Shown here: positions 31,586-40,420 of the stretch, one piece after another
Layout: each line of letters starts with the position of its first letter
How positions within the stretch are numbered: the first letter of the stretch is position 1
NCBI GenBank assembly: GCA_022775005.1
Contig: JALFJR010000061.1
Location: 19,943 to 83,942 of the forward strand
Origin: Parabacteroides sp.
GTDB lineage: Bacteria > Bacteroidota > Bacteroidia > Bacteroidales > Tannerellaceae
DNA length: 64,000 nt
Reading direction: 5' to 3'
Translations under genes and position numbers: made by a program
Notes under the pieces: generated by a model
The model's input: the letters and a program-made list of their open reading frames with translations, nothing else
What the model was told of the DNA's origin: nothing
Databases searched by the model: none

Positions 31586-33760
31586 TTATTCCACTAATTG
31601 ATAATCGAGCTGTTTGCGATCCAAATTTGCCTGTGCCACCTTGATGGAGATCGGGTCGCCTAAGCGATATTGTCGTTTCTTCCGGCGGCCAATCAAGCAA
31701 TAGTTCTTCTCATCAAACTCGTAATAGTCATCATCCAAATCTCGGATGGGCACCAAGCCCTCGCATTTATTCTCATTGAGCTCCACATAAAGTCCCCATT
31801 CGGTGACTCCTGAGATCACGCCGTCGAAGACCTGACCCAACTTGTCTTGCATGAACTCAACCTGTTTATATTTGATGGAAGATCGCTCCGCGTTGGCTGC
31901 CACCTGCTCCATGCTGGAGCAATGATCGCACATCGCCTCATATTTCTTCTGCGTCACCGTGCGCCCTCCAGCTAAATAATGCTCCAACAATCGATGCACC
32001 ATCATGTCGGGGTAGCGACGGATAGGCGAGGTGAAATGCGTATAATAGTCGAAGGCCAATCCATAATGGCCGATGTTCTCCGTGGAGTAACGGGCTTTTT
32101 GCATGGATCGGATCGCAACGGTCTCGATCAAGTTCTCTTCCGGACGGCCTTGCACCTTGTCTAACAAACTATTGATGCCTTTCGATACCTCGACCTTGCT
32201 ACCGCTGGTCTTGACCTTGTAACCGAAGCGCCGGATGAACTGGGCGAAATTCTCCATCTTGTCTGGATCGGGCAACTCATGGATACGATAGACGAAGGTC
32301 TTGGGCTTTTTCCCCTTGGGAGGACAGCCTACAAACTCTGCCACGGTCCGGTTGGCCAAGAGCATGAACTCCTCGACCAGCTTGTTCGCCTCCTTGGCCA
32401 CCTTGAAATAGACGCTGAGCGGCTTGCCCTGCTCATCAATCTCAAACTTCACCTCATACCGGTCGAAATTGATCGCTCCCTGCTTGAAGCGACGCTCGCG
32501 CAGTTGTTGCGCTAACCCGTTTAACGCCAGCAATTCCTCTTTATAGTCACCCTCGCCCGTCTCGATCACCTGTTGCGCCTCCTCGTAGGTAAAACGGCGA
32601 TCGCTTTTGATGACTGTGCGGGCAATGTGCGATCTCACCACCTCGGCATGGCTGTTCAACTCGAAAATGGCCGAGAAACAGAGCTTCTCCTCGTTCGGCC
32701 GCAAGGAGCAAAGCTGATTGCACAGCCGCTCGGGGAGCATCGGGATGGTGCGATCCACCAAATAGACGGAGGTGGCTCGATTGAAAGCCTCGCGATCGAT
32801 CAGGCTCTCGGGCTTGACATAATGCGTCACGTCAGCAATGTGTACGCCCACTTCCCAATGGCCATTCTCTAACCGACGGGCCGACAGTGCGTCGTCGAAA
32901 TCCTTTGCGTCTTTCGGGTCGATGGTGAAGGTGGTGATGCCTCTGAAATCCTCTCGCTTGGCGATCTCTTCCGCCGTGATTTGATCGGAGATTTTATCGG
33001 CAGCTCTCTCCACCGCCTGCGGATACTTATAGGGGAGGCCAAACTCCGCCAAGATGGCGTGCATTTCCGCGTCGTTCTGTCCGGCAGAGCCCAAGATGTC
33101 CAGCACTTCGCCCATCGGGTTTTTCGCCTCTTTCGGCCACTCCACGATGCGCACCACGGCTTTGTCGCCATTCTTGCCCCCTTTCAGCTTGTCTTTGGGA
33201 ATGAAAATATCGTTTGCCAAGGTCTTATTCTCGGTGACTAAGAACGCGAAGCCTTTCATCACCTGCAGTTTGCCTACGAAAAGGCGCTCTTTGCTCTCCA
33301 GCACCTCGACCACCTCGCCCTCAGGCTCCGCTCCCTTGCGCTTGGCGAAGAGTTGCACCCGCACTTTGTCGCCATCCATCGCATGGCCGGAGTTGCGCTC
33401 GGCGATGAAGATCGGTGAGCCGCCATCTTCGGGGGTGAAAGAGTTTTTGCCGTTGCTGCGGCGCGAGAAGGTGCCGACCGCGATCGTGCCCAATCCATTC
33501 AGGCGATAACGCCCGCGATCCACCTCGCTGATGACATCCTCTGCCGCCAGATCATAGAGAATATCCACCACTTGCAGCTTCTGCACCTCATTGGTGGCGC
33601 CAATGACTTTGCTGATTTGCTTGTAATTGAAAGGTTCTTTCGGGGCGGCCTGGAAAACAGTCAGGATAGCCTCTATCATCTCTCCTTTTTTGAGGCGTCT
33701 GCCCTCTCTTGTTTTCTTTTTGCTTTTGCTTTCCTCTTTGGTTGACTTATGCTTTGCCAT
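31586..33760 (-). CDS. rnr: Ribonuclease R
   Basis: A 724-residue 3'-5' exoribonuclease of the RNase II/R family. It has a basic N-terminus (MAKHKSTKEESKSKKKTREGRR), a helix-turn-helix-like segment, two cold-shock domains, the RNB catalytic domain with the acidic motif FTIDPKDAKDFDDALSARRL (about 275-294), and a C-terminal S1 domain (GQVFDGVISGVTEWGLYVEL). The start at 33760 fits a -7-like TACCTTTG on the minus strand near 33806-33813. It converges with the LytTR gene, with a 16-bp gap. It degrades structured RNAs, including rRNA and mRNA fragments. Length and motifs are ordinary. Confidence 0.95.
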   Translation of the reverse strand: MAKHKSTKEESKSKKKTREGRRLKKGEMIEAILTVFQAAPKEPFNYKQISKVIGATNEVQKLQVVDILYDLAAEDVISEVDRGRYRLNGLGTIAVGTFSRRSNGKNSFTPEDGGSPIFIAERNSGHAMDGDKVRVQLFAKRKGAEPEGEVVEVLESKERLFVGKLQVMKGFAFLVTENKTLANDIFIPKDKLKGGKNGDKAVVRIVEWPKEAKNPMGEVLDILGSAGQNDAEMHAILAEFGLPYKYPQAVERAADKISDQITAEEIAKREDFRGITTFTIDPKDAKDFDDALSARRLENGHWEVGVHIADVTHYVKPESLIDREAFNRATSVYLVDRTIPMLPERLCNQLCSLRPNEEKLCFSAIFELNSHAEVVRSHIARTVIKSDRRFTYEEAQQVIETGEGDYKEELLALNGLAQQLRERRFKQGAINFDRYEVKFEIDEQGKPLSVYFKVAKEANKLVEEFMLLANRTVAEFVGCPPKGKKPKTFVYRIHELPDPDKMENFAQFIRRFGYKVKTSGSKVEVSKGINSLLDKVQGRPEENLIETVAIRSMQKARYSTENIGHYGLAFDYYTHFTSPIRRYPDMMVHRLLEHYLAGGRTVTQKKYEAMCDHCSSMEQVAANAERSSIKYKQVEFMQDKLGQVFDGVISGVTEWGLYVELNENKCEGLVPIRDLDDDYYEFDEKNYCLIGRRKKRQYRLGDPISIKVAQANLDRKQLDYQLVE

Positions 33761-33869
33761 AATTTAATACGTATTAATGAAAGGCTTTCTGCCCTCTCAA
33801 CAGACAAAGGTAGATATTTGTTTGATACGGTCGTATGAAAAAAAAGTTTTTGGTGGGAAACGACTGCAT

Positions 33870-33932
33870 CGACAGGACTTCTTGGGGATTTGGAGTGCCG
33901 TCTGCAAGCTCGACAGGACTTCTTGGGGATTT
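33870..33932 (+). repeat. 22-bp direct repeat upstream of the GNAT-like gene
   Basis: CGACAGGACTTCTTGGGGATTT occurs at 33870-33891 and again, identically, at 33911-33932 (period 41 bp). It lies in the 240-bp divergent gap between rnr and the GNAT-like gene, upstream of the latter's -7 element. The 19 bases between copies are not alike. Confidence 0.8.
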
Positions 33933-33968
33933 TCTCTGCGTCAAGAGAAGAAGTTGGAAAGGAATGCT

Positions 33969-33976
33969 TATCTTTG
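33969..33976 (+). promoter_or_regulatory. -7 element of the GNAT-like gene
   Basis: TATCTTTG, a full match to TAnnTTTG, lies 24 nt before the ATG at 34001 and rules out the longer start in the ORF track. Confidence 0.6.
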
Positions 33977-34000
33977 CTCCTCAAAAAAATAGAAGGACAG

Positions 34001-35128
34001 ATGAGCGTAGAAATAAGAGAAGTTACCACCAAGAAGGATTTGAGAAAATTCGTAAAGTTCAATATCGACCTGTATGCGGGTAACCCCTATCATGTACCCG
34101 GGCTAATCGACGAGGAGATGATGACGTTGGATCCAAAAAAGAATCCGGCGTTCGAGGTCTGCGATTCGGTTTACTATTTAGCCTATAAAGATGGAAAAGT
34201 GGCGGGACGCATCGCCGGCATCGTCAATCGTCCGAGCAATGAGATCTGGCAGCAACAGCGGGCACGCTTTGGCTTCGTGGATTTTATCGACGACGATGAG
34301 GTGGCGGATGCCCTGTTTGGTGCGGTTGAGCAATGGGCCCGGTCGAAAGGGCTGAAAGAGCTGGTCGGCCCGATGGGTTTCACCGATATGGATCATGAGG
34401 GTATGCTGATCGAGGGTTTCGATCAATTGGGAACGATGGCGACGATCTATAACTACCCTTATTACCCGAAGCAGATGGAGCGCATGGGTTATGTCAAGGA
34501 TAAGGATTGGCATGAGTTTAAGATCTATGTTCCGGATGGCGTGCCCGAGAAGCATTTGCGCATCGGCGAGATCGTGAAGAAGAAATATGGCTTGAAGGTG
34601 ATGAAATTTAAGTCGGCGAAGGAGATCATGCCCTATGCGCGTCCCCTTTTCCATACCTTGAACGAGGCTTACGCCCCCTTATATGGCTTCGCTCCGCTGA
34701 CCGAGAAGCAAATTGATTACTACATAAACATGTACATCCCGATGTTGCGCTTCGACTTGGTGACCATCATCGTGCGCGAGGCGGATAACGCCGTGATCGG
34801 CTTTGGCATCTCTTTGCCCAGCTTGTCGAAGGCGATGCAGAAAGCGAACGGTCGGTTGCTGCCTTTTGGATGGCTCCATCTCTTGAAAGCCTTGAAGAGC
34901 AAGCCGAAAATCGTGGATCTTTATTTGACCGGTGTCTTGCCTGAGTATCAGAACAAGGGTGTCAATGCCCTGTTGTTTAACGACCTGATCCCGGTTTATC
35001 GCAGCGTGGGCGCGGTGTATGCCGAGAGCAATCCGGAGTTGGAGACCAACAATGCGGTACAGGCGCAGTGGGATTATTTCAAGCGCGAGCATCATAAGAC
35101 CAGAAGAGCATTCATCAAAACATTATAA
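34001..35128 (+). CDS. GNAT-like protein of unknown function
   Basis: The ORF-track start (33890) is upstream of the -7 element; the ATG at 34001 ([28 protein letters not shown]) is used, giving 375 residues. The N-terminal half contains [37 protein letters not shown] and [23 protein letters not shown]. The C-terminal half has [25 protein letters not shown], where [12 protein letters not shown] resembles the acetyl-CoA-binding loop of GNAT N-acetyltransferases (Q/RxxGxA/G), and [15 protein letters not shown]. This suggests a duplicated GNAT-like fold common in Bacteroidetes. The substrate is unknown. It is followed 5 bp later by parE and probably shares its transcript. Confidence 0.75.
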   Translation: MSVEIREVTTKKDLRKFVKFNIDLYAGNPYHVPGLIDEEMMTLDPKKNPAFEVCDSVYYLAYKDGKVAGRIAGIVNRPSNEIWQQQRARFGFVDFIDDDEVADALFGAVEQWARSKGLKELVGPMGFTDMDHEGMLIEGFDQLGTMATIYNYPYYPKQMERMGYVKDKDWHEFKIYVPDGVPEKHLRIGEIVKKKYGLKVMKFKSAKEIMPYARPLFHTLNEAYAPLYGFAPLTEKQIDYYINMYIPMLRFDLVTIIVREADNAVIGFGISLPSLSKAMQKANGRLLPFGWLHLLKALKSKPKIVDLYLTGVLPEYQNKGVNALLFNDLIPVYRSVGAVYAESNPELETNNAVQAQWDYFKREHHKTRRAFIKTL

Positions 35129-35133
35129 TAGAT

Positions 35134-36999
35134 ATGGAAGAGCAACACACACCGATACTCCCATCGGCTGATTACAACGATGAAGATATCAAGACATTAG
35201 ATTGGATGGAGCATATCCGTCGGCGTCCGGGTATGTACATTGGAAAGCTGGGCGACGGCAGTTATGCGGATGATGGAATCTATGTGTTGCTGAAAGAGGT
35301 GCTGGACAACTCCATTGATGAGTACATGATGGGGTTTGGCAAGACCATCGAGGTGACGATTGAGGAGGGAACCGTGGCCGTGCGCGACTATGGTCGTGGC
35401 GTTCCCTTGGGCAAGGTGGTCGATGTCTCCAGCAAGATGAATACCGGCGCCAAGTATGATAGCAAAGCCTTTAAGAAATCGGTGGGCTTGAATGGTGTCG
35501 GCATCAAGGCGGTGAATGCGTTGAGCAGCTACTTCCTGATCACCAGCTATCGGGATGGCGAGTGCAAGCGGGTGGAATACAGCAAGGCGGTGATCACCGA
35601 GGAGGCGGAGATTCAGCCCTCTGAGGAGGCGAACGGCACGTCGGTTTATTTCATCCCCGACAAGGAGATCTTCAAGAATTATGCCTATAAAGAGGAGTAT
35701 GTGGAGGCGTTGCTCAAGAATTATGTATTCCTCAATTCCGGCTTGACTATCTTATATAATGGTCGAAAGTTTTATTCTCGGAATGGCTTGGTTGATTTGC
35801 TGAACGAGAATATGACGACCGACCCCTTGTACCCGATCATTCATCTCAAGGGCGACGACATTGAGGTGGTCATCACGCATAGCAACCAATATGGCGAGGA
35901 GTATTATTCCTTCGTGAATGGCCAGCATACGACGCAAGGAGGTACGCATTTGTCGGCCTTTAAGGAGTCTGTCGGGCGAGTGATCAAGGAGTATTACAAT
36001 AAAAACTTCGAGTATTCGGATATTCGTGCCGGCATCGTGGCGGCGATCAGCATCAAGGTGGAGGAGCCGGTGTTTGAGAGCCAGACGAAGACGAAGTTAG
36101 GCTCGAAAGATATGGGACCCGATGGCCCGACCGTGGCGAAGTTCATTGGCGACTTCATCAAGAATGATCTGGACAATTACCTGCATAAACACTTGGAGAT
36201 TGCTGACGCACTACTGAAGAAGATTTTAGAGTCGGAGAAGGAACGTAAGGCGATTGCCGGCGTGACGAAGTTGGCGCGTGAGCGTGCCAAGAAGGCCAAT
36301 CTGCATAACCGGAAGTTGCGCGATTGCCGCATCCATCTCAACGATGCCAAGGGAGATATGTTGGAGGAGAGCAGCATCTTCATCACGGAGGGAGATTCGG
36401 CCAGTGGCTCCATCACGAAGAGCCGTAACCCCAATTTCCAGGCTGTATTCAGTTTGCGCGGTAAGCCGTTGAATAGTTATGGATTAACCAAGAAGATCGT
36501 GTATGAGAACGAGGAGTTCAATCTGCTGCAAGCCGCGTTGAATATTGAGGATGGGTTGGATGGTTTGCGGTATAATAAAGTGATTATCGCGACGGATGCC
36601 GATGTGGATGGTATGCATATCCGCCTGCTGTTGATCACCTTCTTCTTGCAGTTCTTCCCCGACCTGATCAAGCGGAATCATGTCTATATCCTGCAGACGC
36701 CCCTTTTCCGTGTGCGCAACCGGCAGCAGACGTGGTATTGCTATTCCGAGGAGGAGCGTCTGGCGGCGATTGAGGCGGCGGGAAAGAATCCGGAAATCAC
36801 CCGCTTCAAAGGTTTGGGCGAGATCTCGCCGGATGAGTTCAAGCATTTCATCGGGAAGGATATGCGTTTGGATCCGGTCACCATGAAGAAAGAGGATTTA
36901 GTGAAGGATATGCTGGAGTTTTATATGGGTAAGAACACCATGGAACGGCAGAATTTTATTATCGAAAACTTAGTGGTAGAAGAAGATGTGGTCAGCTGA
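35134..36999 (+). CDS. parE: DNA topoisomerase IV subunit B
   Basis: A 621-residue type IIA topoisomerase ATPase subunit. It carries the GHKL ATP site ([15 protein letters not shown], about 53-67; [15 protein letters not shown]), the transducer region with [13 protein letters not shown], and the TOPRIM motifs [32 protein letters not shown] (about 411-442) and [24 protein letters not shown]. The RRPGMYIG start and [14 protein letters not shown] region fit ParE rather than GyrB. It relaxes and decatenates chromosomes together with ParC, whose gene is not in the window. It overlaps the downstream coaD by 14 bp. Confidence 0.93.
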   Translation: MEEQHTPILPSADYNDEDIKTLDWMEHIRRRPGMYIGKLGDGSYADDGIYVLLKEVLDNSIDEYMMGFGKTIEVTIEEGTVAVRDYGRGVPLGKVVDVSSKMNTGAKYDSKAFKKSVGLNGVGIKAVNALSSYFLITSYRDGECKRVEYSKAVITEEAEIQPSEEANGTSVYFIPDKEIFKNYAYKEEYVEALLKNYVFLNSGLTILYNGRKFYSRNGLVDLLNENMTTDPLYPIIHLKGDDIEVVITHSNQYGEEYYSFVNGQHTTQGGTHLSAFKESVGRVIKEYYNKNFEYSDIRAGIVAAISIKVEEPVFESQTKTKLGSKDMGPDGPTVAKFIGDFIKNDLDNYLHKHLEIADALLKKILESEKERKAIAGVTKLARERAKKANLHNRKLRDCRIHLNDAKGDMLEESSIFITEGDSASGSITKSRNPNFQAVFSLRGKPLNSYGLTKKIVYENEEFNLLQAALNIEDGLDGLRYNKVIIATDADVDGMHIRLLLITFFLQFFPDLIKRNHVYILQTPLFRVRNRQQTWYCYSEEERLAAIEAAGKNPEITRFKGLGEISPDEFKHFIGKDMRLDPVTMKKEDLVKDMLEFYMGKNTMERQNFIIENLVVEEDVVS

Positions 37000-37459
37000 A
37001 CAAAGACGGATCGCCCTCTTCCCCGGCACCTTTGATCCCTTTACGTTGGGGCATCAATCGTTGGTGGAGCGGGTTTTGACCTGTGCGGATGCGGTGGTCA
37101 TTGCGATCGGAATCAATGAGAAGAAGCAAACCTATTATACGTTGGAGCAACGGGTGTCGGCTATTCAACGTCTTTATGCCGATGAACCGAGGGTCAAGGT
37201 GATTACCTACTCCGGCTTGACCGTGGATGTAGCGCAACAGGAGGGAGCCAGCTTCATCTTGCGCGGTGTGCGTTCGGTGATTGATTTTGAGTATGAGAAG
37301 TCGATTGCCGATGTCAATCGACAGTTGACAGGCATAGAGACCCTGCTGCTCTTTACAGAGCCGGCGTATGCCCATATTAGTTCCAGTGTGGTACGTGAAT
37401 TGCTTCATTTCGGGAGAGATGTCTCCGCGTTTGTCCCGAAAGAGACACAGTTGTATTGA
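36986..37459 (+). CDS. coaD: Phosphopantetheine adenylyltransferase
   Basis: A 157-residue enzyme that adds AMP to 4'-phosphopantetheine to make dephospho-CoA. The nucleotidyltransferase motif [22 protein letters not shown] (about 10-31) includes the TxGH-like TLGH. The central [37 protein letters not shown] and the [21 protein letters not shown] ending are typical. It begins inside parE (14-bp overlap), which implies coupled translation. The N-terminus MWSAEQRR is slightly extended compared with many CoaD proteins. The S41 protease gene follows after 18 bp. Confidence 0.93.
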   Translation: MWSAEQRRIALFPGTFDPFTLGHQSLVERVLTCADAVVIAIGINEKKQTYYTLEQRVSAIQRLYADEPRVKVITYSGLTVDVAQQEGASFILRGVRSVIDFEYEKSIADVNRQLTGIETLLLFTEPAYAHISSSVVRELLHFGRDVSAFVPKETQLY

Positions 37460-37477
37460 TATAGTAAAAGAAAAGTA

Positions 37478-39067
37478 ATGAGAAAGATTGTTTTGAGTTG
37501 TTTGATTAGTTGGAGCGTAGTGATTTGTTCGATGGCGCAACAAGCCAGTGTGGATGCGCGCAAGTTGCAATTGGCCCTGTTTGCCATTTCTAATTTATAT
37601 GTCGATTCCACCAGCGAGACGAAACTGGTAGAAGATGCGATTGTGGGGATGCTGGAAAAGTTGGATCCGCACTCTACCTATATGGATCCGGAGGAAACCA
37701 AGGAAATGACCGAGCCGTTGCAAGGCAATTTTGATGGCATTGGCATTCAATTTAATATGCTGACCGATACGGTGTATGTGATTCAGGTCATTCCGGGAGG
37801 CCCTTCTGAGAAAGTGGGTCTGATGGCAGGCGATCGTATCGTTGAGGTGGATGACACGTTGATTGCTGGTGTGAAGATGAAAACCACGGAGGTGATGAAA
37901 CGGCTGCGCGGCCCTAAAGGCACGGAGGTGCGTGTGAAGGTGAAGCGAGGAGAGAATCCCGACTTGATGGAGTTTCGCATTATCCGAGGAAAGATCCCCA
38001 TGTATAGCTTGGATGCGGCTTATATGGCGGATAAACATACGGGTTATATTAAGCTGAACCGTTTTGCGGCCTCTTCGGCAAATGAGTTTCGGGAAGCCTT
38101 GGAGAAATTACGCAAGGAGGGGATGAAGCAATTGATCCTGGATTTGCAAGGAAATGGCGGTGGTTATCTCAATATTGCGATCGAGTTAGCCGATGAGTTC
38201 TTGGAGAAACAGCGTTTGATTGTCTATACAAAAGGCAGTAAACAACCTCGTGAGGAGGCTCACTCTACAGCGCGCGGGCAGTTCCAAGAGGGACGATTGG
38301 TCATCTTGGTGGATGAGTCGTCTGCTTCTGCCAGTGAGATTGTCACCGGAGCCGTGCAGGATTGGGATAGAGGTGTCGTGATCGGTCGTCGCACGTTTGG
38401 CAAGGGATTGGTGCAGAAACCGATTCCGCTGCCGGATGGTTCCATGATTCGTTTGACGGTTTCTCGCTATTACACGCCGACGGGCCGTTGCATCCAGAAG
38501 CCTTATGAGCAGGGCAATTTGGATGCCTATCACCATGACCTGATCGATCGGTATAATCGTGGGGAGTTGATGACGGCAGACAGCATTCATTTCCCCGACT
38601 CTATGAAGTATCAGACCTTGGTCACCGAGCGAACGGTGTATGGCGGCGGTGGCATCATGCCGGATGTGTTTATTCCTGTTGATACGACCCGTTATACGGA
38701 TTATCACCGGAAGTTAGTAGCTTCGGGTATGGTGAATCGGTTGGCTATGAATTATATTGATCGTCATCGTGCGGAGCTGAAAATGGCCTATCCAACCTTT
38801 GCTGCTTATAAACAGGCCTTTGTTGTGGACGAGGCGCTTTTGCAAGAGCTGATTCAGCTGGGGGAGCAGGAGCAAATCAAGTTTGACGAGTCGGAGTATG
38901 CGCGTTCAAAGGCACTGATTGCTTTGCAGGTGAAGGCATTGATCGCTCGTGATCTGTTTGATATGGCACAATATTTCCAGATTATCAACGAGGATAATCC
39001 CAGCTATCTGAAAGCCTTGGAGATTATCAATTCCAAAGAGCAATATAATCGGTTGCTGAAGCGATAG
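37478..39067 (+). CDS. S41-family carboxy-terminal processing peptidase
   Basis: A 529-residue envelope serine protease. A signal peptide (ending SMAQQ near residue 22) is followed by a PDZ domain (IQVIPGGPSEKVGLMAGDRIVEVDDTLIAG, about 104-130) and the S41 catalytic core. The nucleophile is in VDESSASASEIVTGAVQDWDRG, with the general-base lysine in GRRTFGKGLVQ (about 305-315). The C-terminal part includes a helical extension. CtpA-like enzymes trim or degrade envelope proteins from their C-termini. It is the last gene of the GNAT-parE-coaD-S41 run. Confidence 0.93.
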   Translation: MRKIVLSCLISWSVVICSMAQQASVDARKLQLALFAISNLYVDSTSETKLVEDAIVGMLEKLDPHSTYMDPEETKEMTEPLQGNFDGIGIQFNMLTDTVYVIQVIPGGPSEKVGLMAGDRIVEVDDTLIAGVKMKTTEVMKRLRGPKGTEVRVKVKRGENPDLMEFRIIRGKIPMYSLDAAYMADKHTGYIKLNRFAASSANEFREALEKLRKEGMKQLILDLQGNGGGYLNIAIELADEFLEKQRLIVYTKGSKQPREEAHSTARGQFQEGRLVILVDESSASASEIVTGAVQDWDRGVVIGRRTFGKGLVQKPIPLPDGSMIRLTVSRYYTPTGRCIQKPYEQGNLDAYHHDLIDRYNRGELMTADSIHFPDSMKYQTLVTERTVYGGGGIMPDVFIPVDTTRYTDYHRKLVASGMVNRLAMNYIDRHRAELKMAYPTFAAYKQAFVVDEALLQELIQLGEQEQIKFDESEYARSKALIALQVKALIARDLFDMAQYFQIINEDNPSYLKALEIINSKEQYNRLLKR

Positions 39068-39116
39068 GGAATACAGGTTTATGTAGGTTAAATCTTTAAT
39101 TAATAAGTATAGTGCT

Positions 39117-39650
39117 ATGTATTGGACGTTGTTTCTTACGTTCATGAAGATTGGTATGTTTACGATCGGAGGTGGTTATGCGATGCTGCCCTTGATCCAG
39201 CGTGAGGTGGTTGACCGGGGTTGGATGAGCAAGGAGGAGTTCGTTGATATTTTTGCTGTGGCGCAATCCTTACCCGGTATCTTTGCGGTGAACATATCTA
39301 TCTTTGTGGGTTATCGCCTCAAAAAGAAGTTGGGCGGTTGTATTTGTGCGTTGGGGACGATTTTGCCCTCTTTCATGATCATTCTGCTGATTGCGTTGTG
39401 TTTTACGCAGGTGAAAGACAATGTCTGGGTAGAGAAGGCTTTCAAGGGATTGCGGCCTGCGGTAGTGGCCTTGATCGCTGTGCCCTGTTTGACGACCGCT
39501 CGTTCGATCAAGCTTTCTTACAAGCAACTGATCATTCCGGTGGGTGCGGCTTTATTGATTTGGTTAGGCGGTGTGTCTCCGGCTTGGATCATTTTAGCGG
39601 CGATTGTGGGTGGATTATTTTATGGATTGAATAAGCAAAAAGAGGTATGA
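39117..39650 (+). CDS. Chromate transporter, short-chain CHR subunit
   Basis: A 177-residue membrane protein, half the size of full-length ChrA. The sequence KIGMFTIGGGYAMLPLIQREVVDRGWMSKEEFVDIFAVAQSLPGIFAVNISIFVGYRL is the CHR domain signature (FGGGxAMxPLIxxExV and QxxPGP-like). Five or six hydrophobic segments are visible. It overlaps the second CHR gene by 4 bp (ATGA). Split CHR pairs may form heteromeric transporters; the physiological substrate in anaerobic Bacteroidales is uncertain, so the name comes from the family only. Confidence 0.9.
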   Translation: MYWTLFLTFMKIGMFTIGGGYAMLPLIQREVVDRGWMSKEEFVDIFAVAQSLPGIFAVNISIFVGYRLKKKLGGCICALGTILPSFMIILLIALCFTQVKDNVWVEKAFKGLRPAVVALIAVPCLTTARSIKLSYKQLIIPVGAALLIWLGGVSPAWIILAAIVGGLFYGLNKQKEV

Positions 39651-40195
39651 TTTGGTTTGAATTGTGTCTGGTCTATCTGAAGATTGGTATTTTAGGATTT
39701 GGTGGAGGCTACGCCATGCTTTCGTTGATTCAGGTGGATGTGGTGGATCGTTATGGTTGGATCTCCTTGCAGGAGTTCACGGATATTGTGGCAATTTCGC
39801 AGATGACTCCCGGCCCGATTGGTATCAATAGTGCGACTTACATTGGTTATACAGCGATTCATAATGCGGGTTATTCTATGCCGATCAGTGTCTTAGGTTC
39901 CTGCCTGACCACTTTTTCGGTTTGCTTGCCCTCTTTTTTGTTGGTGCTATTGATTTCGTATGCCTTTGCGAAATTCCGTCATAATAAGTATGTAGAGTCA
40001 GCCTTTTTAGGATTGCGCCCCGCTACAGTAGGCTTGATCGCTGCAGCTGCCTTGTTGCTCATGAACGAGGAGAATTTTATTGACTACAAAAGTTATTTGA
40101 TCTTTGCGGTTGCCTTTGGCTTGACTTGGAAATTCAAGATTCATCCGATCTTGATGATTGTTTTGGCCGGTATGGCTGGCTTGATGCTCTATTAA
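39647..40195 (+). CDS. Chromate transporter, second short-chain CHR subunit
   Basis: A 182-residue partner of the preceding protein, starting within its stop codon. It has the same signature: KIGILGFGGGYAMLSLIQVDVVDRYGWISLQEFTDIVAISQMTPGPIGINSATYIGYT, with an intact QMTPGP motif where the first subunit has QSLPGI. Hydrophobic helices follow (VLGSCLTTFSVCLPSFLLVLLISYAF). Two different halves imply opposite membrane orientation, as known for split CHR pairs. A perfect 9-bp hairpin (GAATGCGGG/CCCGCATTC, 40214-40248) follows the stop codon. Confidence 0.9.
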   Translation: MIWFELCLVYLKIGILGFGGGYAMLSLIQVDVVDRYGWISLQEFTDIVAISQMTPGPIGINSATYIGYTAIHNAGYSMPISVLGSCLTTFSVCLPSFLLVLLISYAFAKFRHNKYVESAFLGLRPATVGLIAAAALLLMNEENFIDYKSYLIFAVAFGLTWKFKIHPILMIVLAGMAGLMLY

Positions 40196-40213
40196 CTGAG
40201 GGTATAAAAACAG

Positions 40214-40248
40214 GAATGCGGGCTCAGTCTCCCGACTATCCCGCATTC
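40214..40248. other. Hairpin after the chromate transporter pair
   Basis: GAATGCGGG pairs exactly with CCCGCATTC over a 17-nt loop. There is no T-run, so it may stabilise the mRNA 3' end rather than terminate it. Confidence 0.5.
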
Positions 40249-40327
40249 AATTACCAAAACCTTAACTATGAAAATTTTTCTGAGTGCAAATATATAGCTT
40301 GTTTTTGAATTGAGCAAATAAAAAAGC

Positions 40328-40359
40328 AAAAAAGCGCGCATTCGCTGCGTGCTTTTTTT
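40328..40359. terminator. Bidirectional terminator between chromate transporter and GH92 genes
   Basis: AAAAAAGC and GCTTTTTT flank an inner near-complementary GCGCA/TGCGT and a short loop. T-runs occur in both directions, which suits the convergent genes on either side. Confidence 0.75.
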
Positions 40360-40420
40360 GAATTGAGTCAGTTGTTGAAAAGATTTAAGGTTGGATGTGA
40401 TTATATGTGTTCATCTTAAC

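Noticed and set aside
33890-34000. Longer N-terminus of the GNAT-like protein
   Set aside because: This stretch contains a direct repeat and a full -7 promoter element, so it is upstream of the transcript start.
40214-40248. Terminator of the chromate transporter operon
   Set aside because: A perfect hairpin but no T-run; the terminator at 40328-40359 is better supported.
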